This document shows, in pieces, positions 13,819-22,334 of a stretch of DNA of 37,989 nucleotides. The DNA comes from an uncultured Pelagibacteraceae bacterium (GTDB taxonomy: Bacteria; Pseudomonadota; Alphaproteobacteria; Pelagibacterales; Pelagibacteraceae), in contig CACORI010000008.1 in the NCBI GenBank assembly GCA_902629585.1, positions 1 to 37,989 of the forward strand. The letters are read 5' to 3'. The translations under genes were made by a program, and so were the position numbers. The notes under the pieces were generated by a model. It made no database searches and was not told the origin of the DNA. It worked only from the letters and a program-made list of their open reading frames with translations. Within the stretch, counting starts at the first letter, position 1. Each line of letters starts with the position of its first letter.

Positions 13819-16800
13819 ATGAAAAAAAATTTGAGAGTGAAGAGTAGTAAATTTATCGATGAAACATACAGAATAGCATTTAAATTTAATGGTATTAAAT
13901 ATTTCGGATTTAAAGGTGATACATTAGCATCAGCTTTACTGGCTAATGATATACATTTAGTTGGTAGAAGTTTTAAATACCACAGACCAAGAGGAATAAT
14001 GACCGCAGGTTCAGAGGAGCCAAATGCAATTGTTCAATTACACGACAATTCATCTAGAACAGAGCCAAACGTTAGAGCTACAGAAGTTGAAATATATGAG
14101 GGTTTAGAGGCTTCGAGTCAAAATTGTTGGCCAAGTGTAAATTTTGATATTGGTGGAATAAATAACTTTCTTTCTCCAATACTTCCAGCCGGGTTTTATT
14201 ATAAAACTTTTATGTGGCCTGCTAGTTTTTGGGAGAAATACGAATACTTTATTAGAAAATCTGCTGGACTAGGAAAATCACCTACAGAGCCAGATCCAGA
14301 TATTTATGAACACAGATATATTCATTGTGATGTATTGGTAATTGGTGCTGGTATTTCAGGAATTATTGCTGCTAAAATATCTGCCAAAAAAGGTTTTAAA
14401 ACACTTTTGGTAGATGAAAGTCCTTATCTTGGTGGTTCAACAATTAGTCAAAACTCAGAATTTTTCAAATTAAATAATCAAACATCTGGTTCATGGTTAG
14501 AAAAAGAAATCCACGAAATAAAAAAAATTGATAATTTAGAAATTAAAACAAGAACAAGTGTAGCAGCTTATCATGGATATAACTTTTTATTAGCTAGAGA
14601 AAATCTTACTGATCATCTTCCTATAGAAAATAGAAAAGATAAAACAAGACAAAGACTTTTAAAAATACGAGCAAAAAAAGTAATTACGGCTACTGGTGCT
14701 ATAGAAAGACCCTTAATTTTCAATAACAATGATCGACCAGGAATTTTGCTTTCTTCTGCAATTAAAAAATATGCTGATTTATTTGGTGTTTCATGTGGCG
14801 AAAAAAATATCTTTTTAACAAATAATGATAGTGCATATGAGACTGCAATAAGTTTAGTTCAAAAAGGTATTAAGGTTGAAGCTATTGTTGATAATCGAGA
14901 ACAAGTGGATTCAAAGCTTTTATTTGAGATAGAAAAAAATAACATTAAAGTATTTAGAGGTTTCACTATAACTGACACTTTTGGTTATAAAAGAATAAAT
15001 AAAATTCAAATAATGCAACTTTCTAAGGATGGCCAAAAAGTTATTGGATCAAAGACTAATTTATCGTGTGATTGTTTAGGCATATCTGGCGGTTGGACGC
15101 CAGCAATTCATCTCTATACACAATCAGGAGGTAAATTAAAATTTAGAGAAGAAGATCAAGTTTTCATTCCTAAAAATCAATCTGTAGATCATTTAAGTGT
15201 GGGTTCTTGTAATGGTGACATGACTTTAAATGAAATTATAACTAACTTATTAAAAGATCTTAAATTATTTTTAGATATAAATGATACAGGTTATGAAAAT
15301 ATTGAAGTTTTATCTTGTTTCAATCAGTCAAAAAGAAACATTTGGTTACTTCCATCTGATAAAAATTTAGGAAAAACAAAACCATTTGTAGACTACCAAA
15401 ATGATGCAACAGCAAAAGATATTAAATTAGCTTTAAGAGAAGGATTTAGATCAATAGAACACGTAAAAAGATATACCACTACGGGTATGGGAACTGATCA
15501 AGGTAAACTTGGAAATATGCATGCATTAGGAATTATATCTGAGACGGCAGGAGCAAAAATGGATGAATTAGGTACTACAACATTTAGACCTCCTTATACT
15601 CCTTTAACATTTGGAACTATTGTTGGAAGAAATGTTGGAGAGTTTTTTGATACTTTTAGAAAAACTCCTTTGCACGATTGGCACGTTAAAAACAAAGCTA
15701 AATTTGAAAATGTTGGTCAATGGAAAAGAGCTTGGTATTATCCAAAAATCAATGAAAACATGCATCAGGCGGTTCAAAGAGAAAGTAAAGCTGCTAGAGA
15801 TAGTGCAGGTATATTAGATGCATCTACGCTCGGAAAGATTGATATCCAAGGCTCTGATGCCTCCGAATTTCTAAATCGAGTTTATACTAATGCATGGTCA
15901 AAACTGGCAATAGGAAAATGCCGATATGGATTAATGTTAAATGAAGATGGAATGGTTTACGATGATGGCGTAACAACTAGACTTGAAGAAAATCACTATA
16001 TAATGACAACTACAACTGGTGGTGCGGCAACAGTTATGAGTAAACTTGAGGATTATTTACAAACTGAATGGCCTGAACTAGACGTTTATTTAACTTCTGT
16101 TACAGATCAATTTGCTACAGCCAGTGTATGTGGGCCGAACAGTAAAAAAATAATTTCAAAAATTTTTCCAAATTTAGATCTATCTGAAGAAAATTTTCCT
16201 CATATGTCTTTTAAAAATACAAAAATAGGCAATATTTCCTGTAGAATTATGAGAATAAGTTTTACTGGCGAATTAAGCTTTGAAATTAATGTACAAGCAA
16301 ATTATGCAAAATCTATATGGGAAAAATGTATCGAGGCTGGTAAAGAATTTAATATAACTCCTTATGGAACAGAAACAATGCATTTACTTAGAGCAGAGAA
16401 AGGATTTATAATTGTTGGTCAAGATACTGATGCAACAATGACACCTATAGATTTACAAATGGATTGGATTGTAAGTAAAAAGAAATATGATTTTATTGGT
16501 AAAAGATCTTTATATAGATCTGATACAATTAGAGAGGATAGAAAACAACTTGTTGGATTACTAACTGAAAATCCTAAAGAAGTGCTTGAAGAAGGGGCTC
16601 AAATTGTTGCTGATATCAAAAAATTACCGGTTGAAATGTTAGGTCATGTTACTTCTAGCTATTATAGTCCTAATCTAGATAAATCTATTGCATTAGGTGT
16701 TGTTAAAGGTGGAAAAAATTTGATTGGTAAAAAATTAATTATACCAATGGAAGATAAAACAATTAATGTAACAGTAGCTGATCCAGTTTTTTTAGATAAA

Positions 16801-16824
16801 GAAAACAAAAGATTAAATGCTTAA
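13819..16824 (+). CDS. soxA: Sarcosine oxidase alpha subunit
   Basis: Large subunit that binds NAD and tetrahydrofolate and converts the methyl group released from sarcosine into 5,10-methylene-tetrahydrofolate. The 1001 residues start with a ferredoxin-like domain (RSFKYHRPRGI) lacking iron-sulfur cysteines, as is normal here. A Rossmann dinucleotide fold follows, with VIGAGISG near residues 172-179 and ATGAIERPLIF further on. After a central helical region, a GcvT-like aminomethyltransferase domain runs from about residue 620 to the end (YTNAWSKLAIGKCRYG, LLRAEKGFIIVGQDTDATM). The length fits the family. It overlaps soxG by eight bases. Together with GlyA it supports folate-linked one-carbon metabolism. 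Confidence 0.96.
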   Translation: MKKNLRVKSSKFIDETYRIAFKFNGIKYFGFKGDTLASALLANDIHLVGRSFKYHRPRGIMTAGSEEPNAIVQLHDNSSRTEPNVRATEVEIYEGLEASSQNCWPSVNFDIGGINNFLSPILPAGFYYKTFMWPASFWEKYEYFIRKSAGLGKSPTEPDPDIYEHRYIHCDVLVIGAGISGIIAAKISAKKGFKTLLVDESPYLGGSTISQNSEFFKLNNQTSGSWLEKEIHEIKKIDNLEIKTRTSVAAYHGYNFLLARENLTDHLPIENRKDKTRQRLLKIRAKKVITATGAIERPLIFNNNDRPGILLSSAIKKYADLFGVSCGEKNIFLTNNDSAYETAISLVQKGIKVEAIVDNREQVDSKLLFEIEKNNIKVFRGFTITDTFGYKRINKIQIMQLSKDGQKVIGSKTNLSCDCLGISGGWTPAIHLYTQSGGKLKFREEDQVFIPKNQSVDHLSVGSCNGDMTLNEIITNLLKDLKLFLDINDTGYENIEVLSCFNQSKRNIWLLPSDKNLGKTKPFVDYQNDATAKDIKLALREGFRSIEHVKRYTTTGMGTDQGKLGNMHALGIISETAGAKMDELGTTTFRPPYTPLTFGTIVGRNVGEFFDTFRKTPLHDWHVKNKAKFENVGQWKRAWYYPKINENMHQAVQRESKAARDSAGILDASTLGKIDIQGSDASEFLNRVYTNAWSKLAIGKCRYGLMLNEDGMVYDDGVTTRLEENHYIMTTTTGGAATVMSKLEDYLQTEWPELDVYLTSVTDQFATASVCGPNSKKIISKIFPNLDLSEENFPHMSFKNTKIGNISCRIMRISFTGELSFEINVQANYAKSIWEKCIEAGKEFNITPYGTETMHLLRAEKGFIIVGQDTDATMTPIDLQMDWIVSKKKYDFIGKRSLYRSDTIREDRKQLVGLLTENPKEVLEEGAQIVADIKKLPVEMLGHVTSSYYSPNLDKSIALGVVKGGKNLIGKKLIIPMEDKTINVTVADPVFLDKENKRLNA

Positions 16825-17380
16825 TTACAATTCATCACTACCAGAAAAAAAATTATTTCAAGACGTTCAAATGATGGAAATTTATCCTATAATGAAGCTT
16901 AATCTGAGAGGTAAGAAAAGAGAATTTATATCAGCTGTTGGTAAATCTTTAAATTTATTATTACCAACTGAGCCAAATACTTCAACTCGTAGCGATACTT
17001 TAACAGCCCTCTGGCTAAGTCCTGATGAATGGATGATTTTTTCTAATGAGAAAATCGATATAATGTCCAATGAATATAAGACCGAAATTTTATTAATGAA
17101 TAAAATATCCAAAATAAATCTTGGTGCGGTGACTGATGTCACTGATCAATTTGTACTTATAAATCTAAAAGGCAATAAAATTTATGAATTATTTCAAACT
17201 GGTTCACCTTATAATTTTAACAATTTTAAAAAGAAAAAAGGAGCAGTTACACAAACAATTTTAGCAAAAATTGACGTTATTATTCACAATCAAGACTTAA
17301 ATAATGTAAATCTTTTCGTGAGAAGATCATTTTCCCAACATTTATACTCATGGATGGGCGATAGTGCGTCAAGATTATAG
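16817..17380 (+). CDS. soxG: Sarcosine oxidase gamma subunit
   Basis: Fourth subunit of heterotetrameric sarcosine oxidase, distantly related to the GcvT fold and thought to have a structural role. The 187-residue protein is recognised by size, by its place as the last gene of soxBDAG, and by conserved blocks such as ALWLSPDEWMIF, GAVTDVTDQFVLI, and the C-terminal RRSFSQHLYSWMGDS. Gamma subunits diverge strongly, so the operon context carries much of the weight. The ATG at 16817 lies within the end of soxA. A solute-binding protein gene begins 34 bases after its stop on the same strand. Confidence 0.9.
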   Translation: MLNYNSSLPEKKLFQDVQMMEIYPIMKLNLRGKKREFISAVGKSLNLLLPTEPNTSTRSDTLTALWLSPDEWMIFSNEKIDIMSNEYKTEILLMNKISKINLGAVTDVTDQFVLINLKGNKIYELFQTGSPYNFNNFKKKKGAVTQTILAKIDVIIHNQDLNNVNLFVRRSFSQHLYSWMGDSASRL

Positions 17381-17414
17381 TCACAATTTTTAATCAAATA
17401 CGTTAATACAAAGA

Positions 17415-18182
17415 ATGAAAAAAATATTATTACTTGTGCTTTTCGCACTTTTACCCTTCTCATCTAACGCAGAGTCAAACCTAAATAAAATTCTAACTTC
17501 AGGTGTATTAAAAGTTGGCACTACTGGTGATTGGGATCCTATGACAGTCAAAGATCCAGCAACAAATAAATATAAAGGTTTCGATATTGACGTAATGAAT
17601 GAATTAGCAAAAGATATGGGAGTAAAAATAGAGTTTGTCCCTGCTGAATGGAAGACTATAGTTTCTGGAATTACTTCAGCTAGATATGATATTTCAACGA
17701 GTGTAACAAAAACTCCAAAAAGAGCCGAGGTGGCTGGATTTACAGATACCTATTATAAATATGGAACAGTTCCCCTGGTACTAAAAAAAAATTTAAAAAA
17801 ATTTTCTACATGGGACTCTTTAAATAACCCAAACGTAACAATTGCAACTACTTTAGGAACTTCGCAAGAGGAAAAGGCTAAAGAATTCTTTCCTAAATCA
17901 AAATTAAATTCAGTTGAAGCACCAGCAAGAGATTTTCAAGAAGTTTTAGCAGGAAGAGCTGATGGAAATATTACGAGTTCTACAGAGGCAAATAAGTTAG
18001 TGATAACTTATCCCCAATTAGCAATTGTTCCAGATGGTGAAAAAAACCCAGCCTTTTTGGCAATGATGGTTCCAAAAGGTGATATTGAATGGAATAATTA
18101 TGTAAATGATTGGATTAAAAAGAAAAAAACTTCAGGCTTTTTTACAAAACTATTGGCAAAATATAATCTTAAAAGCTTATAA
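17415..18182 (+). CDS. Periplasmic amino-acid-type solute-binding protein (family 3, PheC-like)
   Basis: Probable substrate receptor of an ABC importer. A cleavable signal peptide is evident (hydrophobic core [11 protein letters not shown], likely cut after SNA near residue 20). The mature 235 residues read as a family 3 bilobed binding protein: [34 protein letters not shown], and [19 protein letters not shown]. The early TTGDWDPM stretch is closest by eye to cyclohexadienyl-dehydratase-like (PheC) proteins, a branch that includes enzymes as well as transport receptors. The downstream permease gene favours transport. Position right after soxBDAG suggests a ligand related to sarcosine or methylated glycines, but that is inference. 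No other ligand evidence is visible. Confidence 0.85.
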   Translation: MKKILLLVLFALLPFSSNAESNLNKILTSGVLKVGTTGDWDPMTVKDPATNKYKGFDIDVMNELAKDMGVKIEFVPAEWKTIVSGITSARYDISTSVTKTPKRAEVAGFTDTYYKYGTVPLVLKKNLKKFSTWDSLNNPNVTIATTLGTSQEEKAKEFFPKSKLNSVEAPARDFQEVLAGRADGNITSSTEANKLVITYPQLAIVPDGEKNPAFLAMMVPKGDIEWNNYVNDWIKKKKTSGFFTKLLAKYNLKSL

Positions 18183-18222
18183 TCAGTTAGATATTAATAG
18201 TTAAATCTTTATAACTCTTTAA

Positions 18223-18954
18223 GTGAAAAATTTATTTTTTTTACTTATACTTTTTTTTCTTAACTCTTGTAGCGGACAAGAGTTAGGTTGGTTTATTTTA
18301 TCTCCAAATAATATTGAAGGATTAACAAATCTAAAATTTTTAATTAGTGGTTTTACGACTACAATATATATTTCTATAGTTTCAATTCTAATTTCAATGG
18401 TTTTAGGTTTTGTTGTTGCTGTTCCCTCATTAGCTAAAAATAAATTCTTAACCTATTTAAATATCGGATATGTTGAAATTATTAGAGCTATACCGCTATT
18501 AGTTCTTATTTTATGGATCTATTATGGTTTACCAATAATGACTGGAATAAGTTTTAGTCCTTTTGTTTCAGGTATTATAGCTTTATCTATAAGTGAAAGT
18601 GCTTTTCAGGCAGAAATTTTTCGTGCAGGTATAAATTCAATTAAAAAGGCACAATGGGAAGCAGGAAGTTCATTAGGACTAAATTTTTTTAAAAAATTAA
18701 GGCTAGTAATTTTGCCTCAAGCTATAAAAAATATTTTACCAGCTATAGGAAATCAATTCGTTTATGTGTTAAAGATGTCATCATTAGTATCTATAATCGG
18801 TATTGGAGACTTGACAAGAAAAGCAAATGAATTAGTTGTTACAACTTATCGTCCTTTAGAAATATATACATTCTTAATTCTGGAATATTTAATTTTGATA
18901 TTAATAGTTTCTTTTTTTGTTAGAAAACTAGAGGCAAAACTTAAAAAAGATTAA
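18223..18954 (+). CDS. Amino-acid ABC transporter permease (HisM/GlnP type)
   Basis: Integral membrane component of a polar amino acid ABC importer. The 243 residues contain several membrane segments, the family's early GFTTTIYISIVSILIS helix, the YVEIIRAIPLLVLILW segment, and the cytoplasmic EAA loop (EAGSSLGLNFFKKLRLVILPQA, residues ~146-167) that contacts the ATPase. The start is GTG at 18223. The N-terminus is unusual: a hydrophobic stretch ends in LNSC at residues 13-16, resembling a lipoprotein box. No ATP-binding gene or second permease lies in the window, so the ATPase must come from elsewhere. The stop shares the bases TTAA with the convergent nuclease gene. Confidence 0.88.
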   Translation: MKNLFFLLILFFLNSCSGQELGWFILSPNNIEGLTNLKFLISGFTTTIYISIVSILISMVLGFVVAVPSLAKNKFLTYLNIGYVEIIRAIPLLVLILWIYYGLPIMTGISFSPFVSGIIALSISESAFQAEIFRAGINSIKKAQWEAGSSLGLNFFKKLRLVILPQAIKNILPAIGNQFVYVLKMSSLVSIIGIGDLTRKANELVVTTYRPLEIYTFLILEYLILILIVSFFVRKLEAKLKKD

Positions 18955-19430
18955 TTTTTTTTTCTATAATCCCAAGGATATTCAAACTTCATTGACCACA
19001 TACCCAGATTATTTAATCTTGCATAATCTTCATCTTCTATAAATTTTTTAGAATATTTTCTGTAAGCAAAAGCATAACCTTTTCTCACTAGATAGCTAGA
19101 TAAACTCAGATTATTTACAAAACATTCTGCTAATGTTCTTTTATATTGATCTTTACCCTCTCTAACACATTTTACTTCATTTTTTCCTATTTTTTTGATT
19201 AAAAGATTTCTTGCTTCAACACCACATAAAATAGTTTCATTATTTTTACTACATTCTTGACTAAGTTCAGGTGTATCTATACCGGTAAATCGAATTTTTT
19301 CGCCATCTAAGTGAATAGTGTCTCCATCAATGATCTTTATTTCAAATGATTTAACATCATTATAAGTTAAAAAAAAAATTACTAAACAGACGCTAATTAC
19401 TAAAAAAAGATTTATTTTGTTTAAATACAT
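18951..19430 (-). CDS. Thermonuclease-family (SNase-like) nuclease, exported or anchored
   Basis: A 159-residue protein with an N-terminal hydrophobic segment (about residues 6-24), probably a signal peptide or membrane anchor, followed by an SNase-like fold: KIIDGDTIHLDGEKIRFTG, then GIDTPELSQEC, then YKRTLAECF. Arg and Glu in RFTGIDTPE, and Arg in QYKRTLA, correspond to the active-site residues of staphylococcal nuclease, so activity is plausible. The substrate (DNA or RNA, outside the cytoplasm) is inferred from the family. The ATG at 19430 lies 38 bases inside the end of the MATE gene. The stop overlaps the convergent permease stop. No other in-frame ATG fits the hydrophobic leader. Confidence 0.85.
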   Translation of the reverse strand: MYLNKINLFLVISVCLVIFFLTYNDVKSFEIKIIDGDTIHLDGEKIRFTGIDTPELSQECSKNNETILCGVEARNLLIKKIGKNEVKCVREGKDQYKRTLAECFVNNLSLSSYLVRKGYAFAYRKYSKKFIEDEDYARLNNLGMWSMKFEYPWDYRKKN

Positions 19431-20763
19431 TATTTAAAAAATAGCCAATAAAAAATAAAACTGCAATTCCCATTAACCAATTTGTTACCAGTATAGTGTA
19501 AAATATATCCTCATAATCTCCACCTTTAATATTGATTACATACCATAGACTTAAAAATGGGAGAGCCGTTAACCTTAAAATACTCATATAAAGACTATAT
19601 AAAGGTTTTTTAACTGCCTGGAATATTGCTGTGGTTATAAAAAATACTGGATAAATTGGTCCTATTAATGCAGCAACTTTTAAATAAATTGCACCATGTT
19701 TAATCGCTTCTAAATTATCAGTAAATAAGGAAACTAAAAATTCTGCCCCAAAAAAAATTATAATACCCGCACAAATCATAAAGAAAGATCCAAATACAAG
19801 TGCCTTTTTGTATAGTTCTCTTAATCGATCATAACTTTTAGCTCCAAAATTTTGTCCACCAATCGATAAGACAGCTGTATTTAATCCAATTACAGGAAGT
19901 AAAAAAACTTGCTCAATTCTTAAAGCCGCACCATAACCAGCAGTGGCTAAATCACCAAACTGACCTATAAAATAAAGAATATTGAATAATCCGACACCTA
20001 TTAACAGCATGCTAAACATTACAGGAATGGTCTGATAGACAAGTTCTCCCAATAGAGTGAACTTAGGAATAAAACATTGGAGTTTCAAATATTTTTTTAA
20101 TTCACAACAATAAACTTTATGAGCCAAGTAAAGTAAGCCAATAAATTGAGCTACAACAGTTGCTATAGCTAATCCAGCAATTCCAAAGGCAGGGATAAAT
20201 CCATAACCAAAAATGAATAAAGGATTTAAAAAAATATTCAAAAAGAAACTAAATATTAATACATTCCTATAACTTTTAGTATCTCCTTGAGCATTCAAAG
20301 CACCATTCAAAGATATCTGGATTAAAACTATTATTGTTCCGTAAAAAATAATATCTAAATATTTTCTTGATAAAATAATACCTTCTTGATTTGATCCCAT
20401 TATAGAAAGTAAAAAGTCTGATACGCTTAATCCAAAAAAAGTGACTAAAATAGATAAAAAAATTGCAAATATTATCGATTGTGCAACAAACAATGAGGCT
20501 TTTTTTTTGTTATTTGCACCTAAATTATTTCCAATTAAAGTATTCGTTCCAGCTGTTAAACCAACACCAATGGCAATAATCATAAAATAGATTGGGAAAG
20601 ATTTTGCAATAGCTGCTATTGCTTCAGCTGATATTCTACCTGCAAACCAAGTATCAACTAAATTATAAAAAGTCTGGAACAATGAACCAACACTTGCAGG
20701 AATGGTTACTTTTCTAAGTAAAAACCATATTGGATCTTTTGTGAGTTTTAGTGTTTGTGGCAA
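19393..20763 (-). CDS. MATE-family multidrug/metabolite efflux transporter
   Basis: Inner-membrane cation-coupled exporter with about twelve transmembrane helices in two homologous halves across 456 residues. The first half opens with PASVGSLFQTFYNLVDTWF and continues with GVGLTAGTNTLIGNNLGA, both classic MatE-domain patterns; the second half has an equivalent VLSIGGQNFGAKSYDR segment. The start is TTG at 20761-20763, supported by AAGGA five bases upstream (20769-20773) and by the lack of an in-frame ATG before the first helix. The AAGGA overlaps the trhO stop, suggesting coupling. Substrate is unknown. Confidence 0.9.
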   Translation of the reverse strand: MPQTLKLTKDPIWFLLRKVTIPASVGSLFQTFYNLVDTWFAGRISAEAIAAIAKSFPIYFMIIAIGVGLTAGTNTLIGNNLGANNKKKASLFVAQSIIFAIFLSILVTFFGLSVSDFLLSIMGSNQEGIILSRKYLDIIFYGTIIVLIQISLNGALNAQGDTKSYRNVLIFSFFLNIFLNPLFIFGYGFIPAFGIAGLAIATVVAQFIGLLYLAHKVYCCELKKYLKLQCFIPKFTLLGELVYQTIPVMFSMLLIGVGLFNILYFIGQFGDLATAGYGAALRIEQVFLLPVIGLNTAVLSIGGQNFGAKSYDRLRELYKKALVFGSFFMICAGIIIFFGAEFLVSLFTDNLEAIKHGAIYLKVAALIGPIYPVFFITTAIFQAVKKPLYSLYMSILRLTALPFLSLWYVINIKGGDYEDIFYTILVTNWLMGIAVLFFIGYFLNNVFKQNKSFFSN

Positions 20764-20771
20764 ATAAATCC

Positions 20772-21680
20772 TTAATTATATTTTTTTTGAAAATTATATT
20801 TTTTTCCAGATAATTTGGCTTTATATACCTGACTTTGTCTCATTCTGAAACGAGATTTTTGAACTTTTGTAAGTTTATTAAAACAATTTGGACAAGTAAC
20901 TCCCTCTTCATATTTTTTAGATTTTTTATCCTTAATTGAAACTGGTTCTCTGCATCCACCACAAATAGAATATGTTCCCTGTGTTAACCCATGTTTTAAA
21001 CTAACTCTATTATCAAATACAAAACATTCACCTTTCCATAAACTATTTTTTTGTTTTATTTTTTTCAAATAATTTAGAATTCCACCTTTTAATTGATAAA
21101 CATTCTTAAAACCTTTTTTTTCTAAATATACAGAGGCCTTTTCACACCTAATTCCACCAGTGCAAAACATAGCTATTGGCTGATCTTTTTTTAATTTTTT
21201 TAAGTATTTGGGAAATTCTCTAAAATTATTAATATCTGGATTTATTGATCTTTTAAAAGATCCAACTTTATTTTCAAAAGGCTTTCTTGCGTCTAACAAA
21301 AAAATTTTTTTATTATTTATTAATTTATTCCATTTTTTTGGCTCAATATAACTATACTTTTTTTTAATTATTTTAGATATTTTTAGATCCATAGGGACAA
21401 CTTCTTTTTTTATTTTTACTTTTGGTTTGTAAAAAGGATTAAACTCACTTTTTGAATTATTAAAGCTATCAAAATTTTTAACCGCTAAAATTTTTTTTAA
21501 TTCGATAATAGAATTTCTGACATCATTTTTTTTTCCAGATATAGACCCATTCAAACCTTCTTTGGATATTATTATTGAACCATTTATATTATTATCAATC
21601 AAAATATTGTTTAAAATTTTTTTATTTTTTCTTAAATTATTAATTTTCTGAAATTTATAAAAACCAAATATTGTAAACAT
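20772..21680 (-). CDS. trhO: tRNA uridine(34) 5-hydroxylase, rhodanese-type
   Basis: Rhodanese-domain enzyme of the TrhO (YceA) family, which in characterised bacteria hydroxylates wobble uridine 34 in certain tRNAs. The 302-residue protein has an N-terminal acylphosphatase-like domain (GSIIISKEGLNGSISG), then a rhodanese domain with the active-site loop AMFCTGGIRCEKAS, catalytic Cys173. The C-terminal region has CSICGGCREP and CPNCF, likely zinc-binding cysteines usual in the family. The stop is eight bases from the MATE start and the start overlaps the methyltransferase stop by one base. Older annotations call this a generic sulfurtransferase; the N-terminal and zinc modules make TrhO the better name. 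Confidence 0.92.
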   Translation of the reverse strand: MFTIFGFYKFQKINNLRKNKKILNNILIDNNINGSIIISKEGLNGSISGKKNDVRNSIIELKKILAVKNFDSFNNSKSEFNPFYKPKVKIKKEVVPMDLKISKIIKKKYSYIEPKKWNKLINNKKIFLLDARKPFENKVGSFKRSINPDINNFREFPKYLKKLKKDQPIAMFCTGGIRCEKASVYLEKKGFKNVYQLKGGILNYLKKIKQKNSLWKGECFVFDNRVSLKHGLTQGTYSICGGCREPVSIKDKKSKKYEEGVTCPNCFNKLTKVQKSRFRMRQSQVYKAKLSGKKYNFQKKYN

Positions 21681-22330
21681 TAAATCTTTCTACAAACAGT
21701 CATTCCATCACCAAAAGGAACTATTACTTTTTCAACTCTTTTGTCTTTGGAGATGAAATCATTCAATTCTCTTATATTTTTTGTATATTTGTCATTTATA
21801 TTCTTATCAACCACTTCTCCATGCCATAATACATTGTCAATTATAATTAATCCTCCATTATTCAGTAATTCTAAAGAAATTTGATAATATTTTTTATAAT
21901 TCATCTTATCGGCATCGATAAAAACTAAATCAAATTTTTTATTTCTAATCTTAATTAAAGTTTCTAAAGCTGGTTTAATGATTGTTTTGATTTTATGATC
22001 ATGATTAGATCTTTTAAAAAAATCAACAGCAATTTTATTTGTCTTTTCATCTTTATCTAGGGCAGTTATTTCACCATCATCAGGTAAAGCTAATGCCATA
22101 GACAATGTACTTAAACCAGTAAAAGTTCCAATCTCAAGTACCTTTTTAATTTTAGAAATTTTTATAATTAGATGAAGAAATTGGCATTGAGAGATGGATA
22201 TTTGCATTCTTTTAATATCTCCTAATTTTAAGTTATAATTTATTATTTCTTTTTGGATTGGATGAAGTTTTAAACCGTGTTTTAAGATATAATCTTGTAA
22301 TTGTTTGGTAATATTTAGGTCAGAACCCAT
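21680..22330 (-). CDS. Class I SAM-dependent O-methyltransferase (CCoAOMT/COMT-like)
   Basis: A 216-residue methyltransferase of the O-methyltransferase family 3 (caffeoyl-CoA and catechol type). Motif I is VLEIGTFTGLSTLSMA, the acidic strand is ITALDKDEK, the metal-binding aspartate is in LVFIDADKMNYKKYY, and GGLIIIDNVLWHGEVVD completes the pattern. Such bacterial enzymes methylate catechol-type hydroxyls or hydroxylated wobble uridines (TrmR-like). The second possibility is interesting because trhO, which makes 5-hydroxyuridine-34 in tRNA, lies immediately downstream with a one-base overlap. A TrmR-like role is inference from family and neighbourhood. Confidence 0.85.
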   Translation of the reverse strand: MGSDLNITKQLQDYILKHGLKLHPIQKEIINYNLKLGDIKRMQISISQCQFLHLIIKISKIKKVLEIGTFTGLSTLSMALALPDDGEITALDKDEKTNKIAVDFFKRSNHDHKIKTIIKPALETLIKIRNKKFDLVFIDADKMNYKKYYQISLELLNNGGLIIIDNVLWHGEVVDKNINDKYTKNIRELNDFISKDKRVEKVIVPFGDGMTVCRKI

Positions 22331-22334
22331 AACC

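Noticed and set aside
17415-18182. Calling the binding protein a cyclohexadienyl dehydratase enzyme (pheC)
   Set aside because: The resemblance is partial, the protein is exported, and it is followed by a permease gene, so a transport receptor is more likely; the enzymatic option is only noted.
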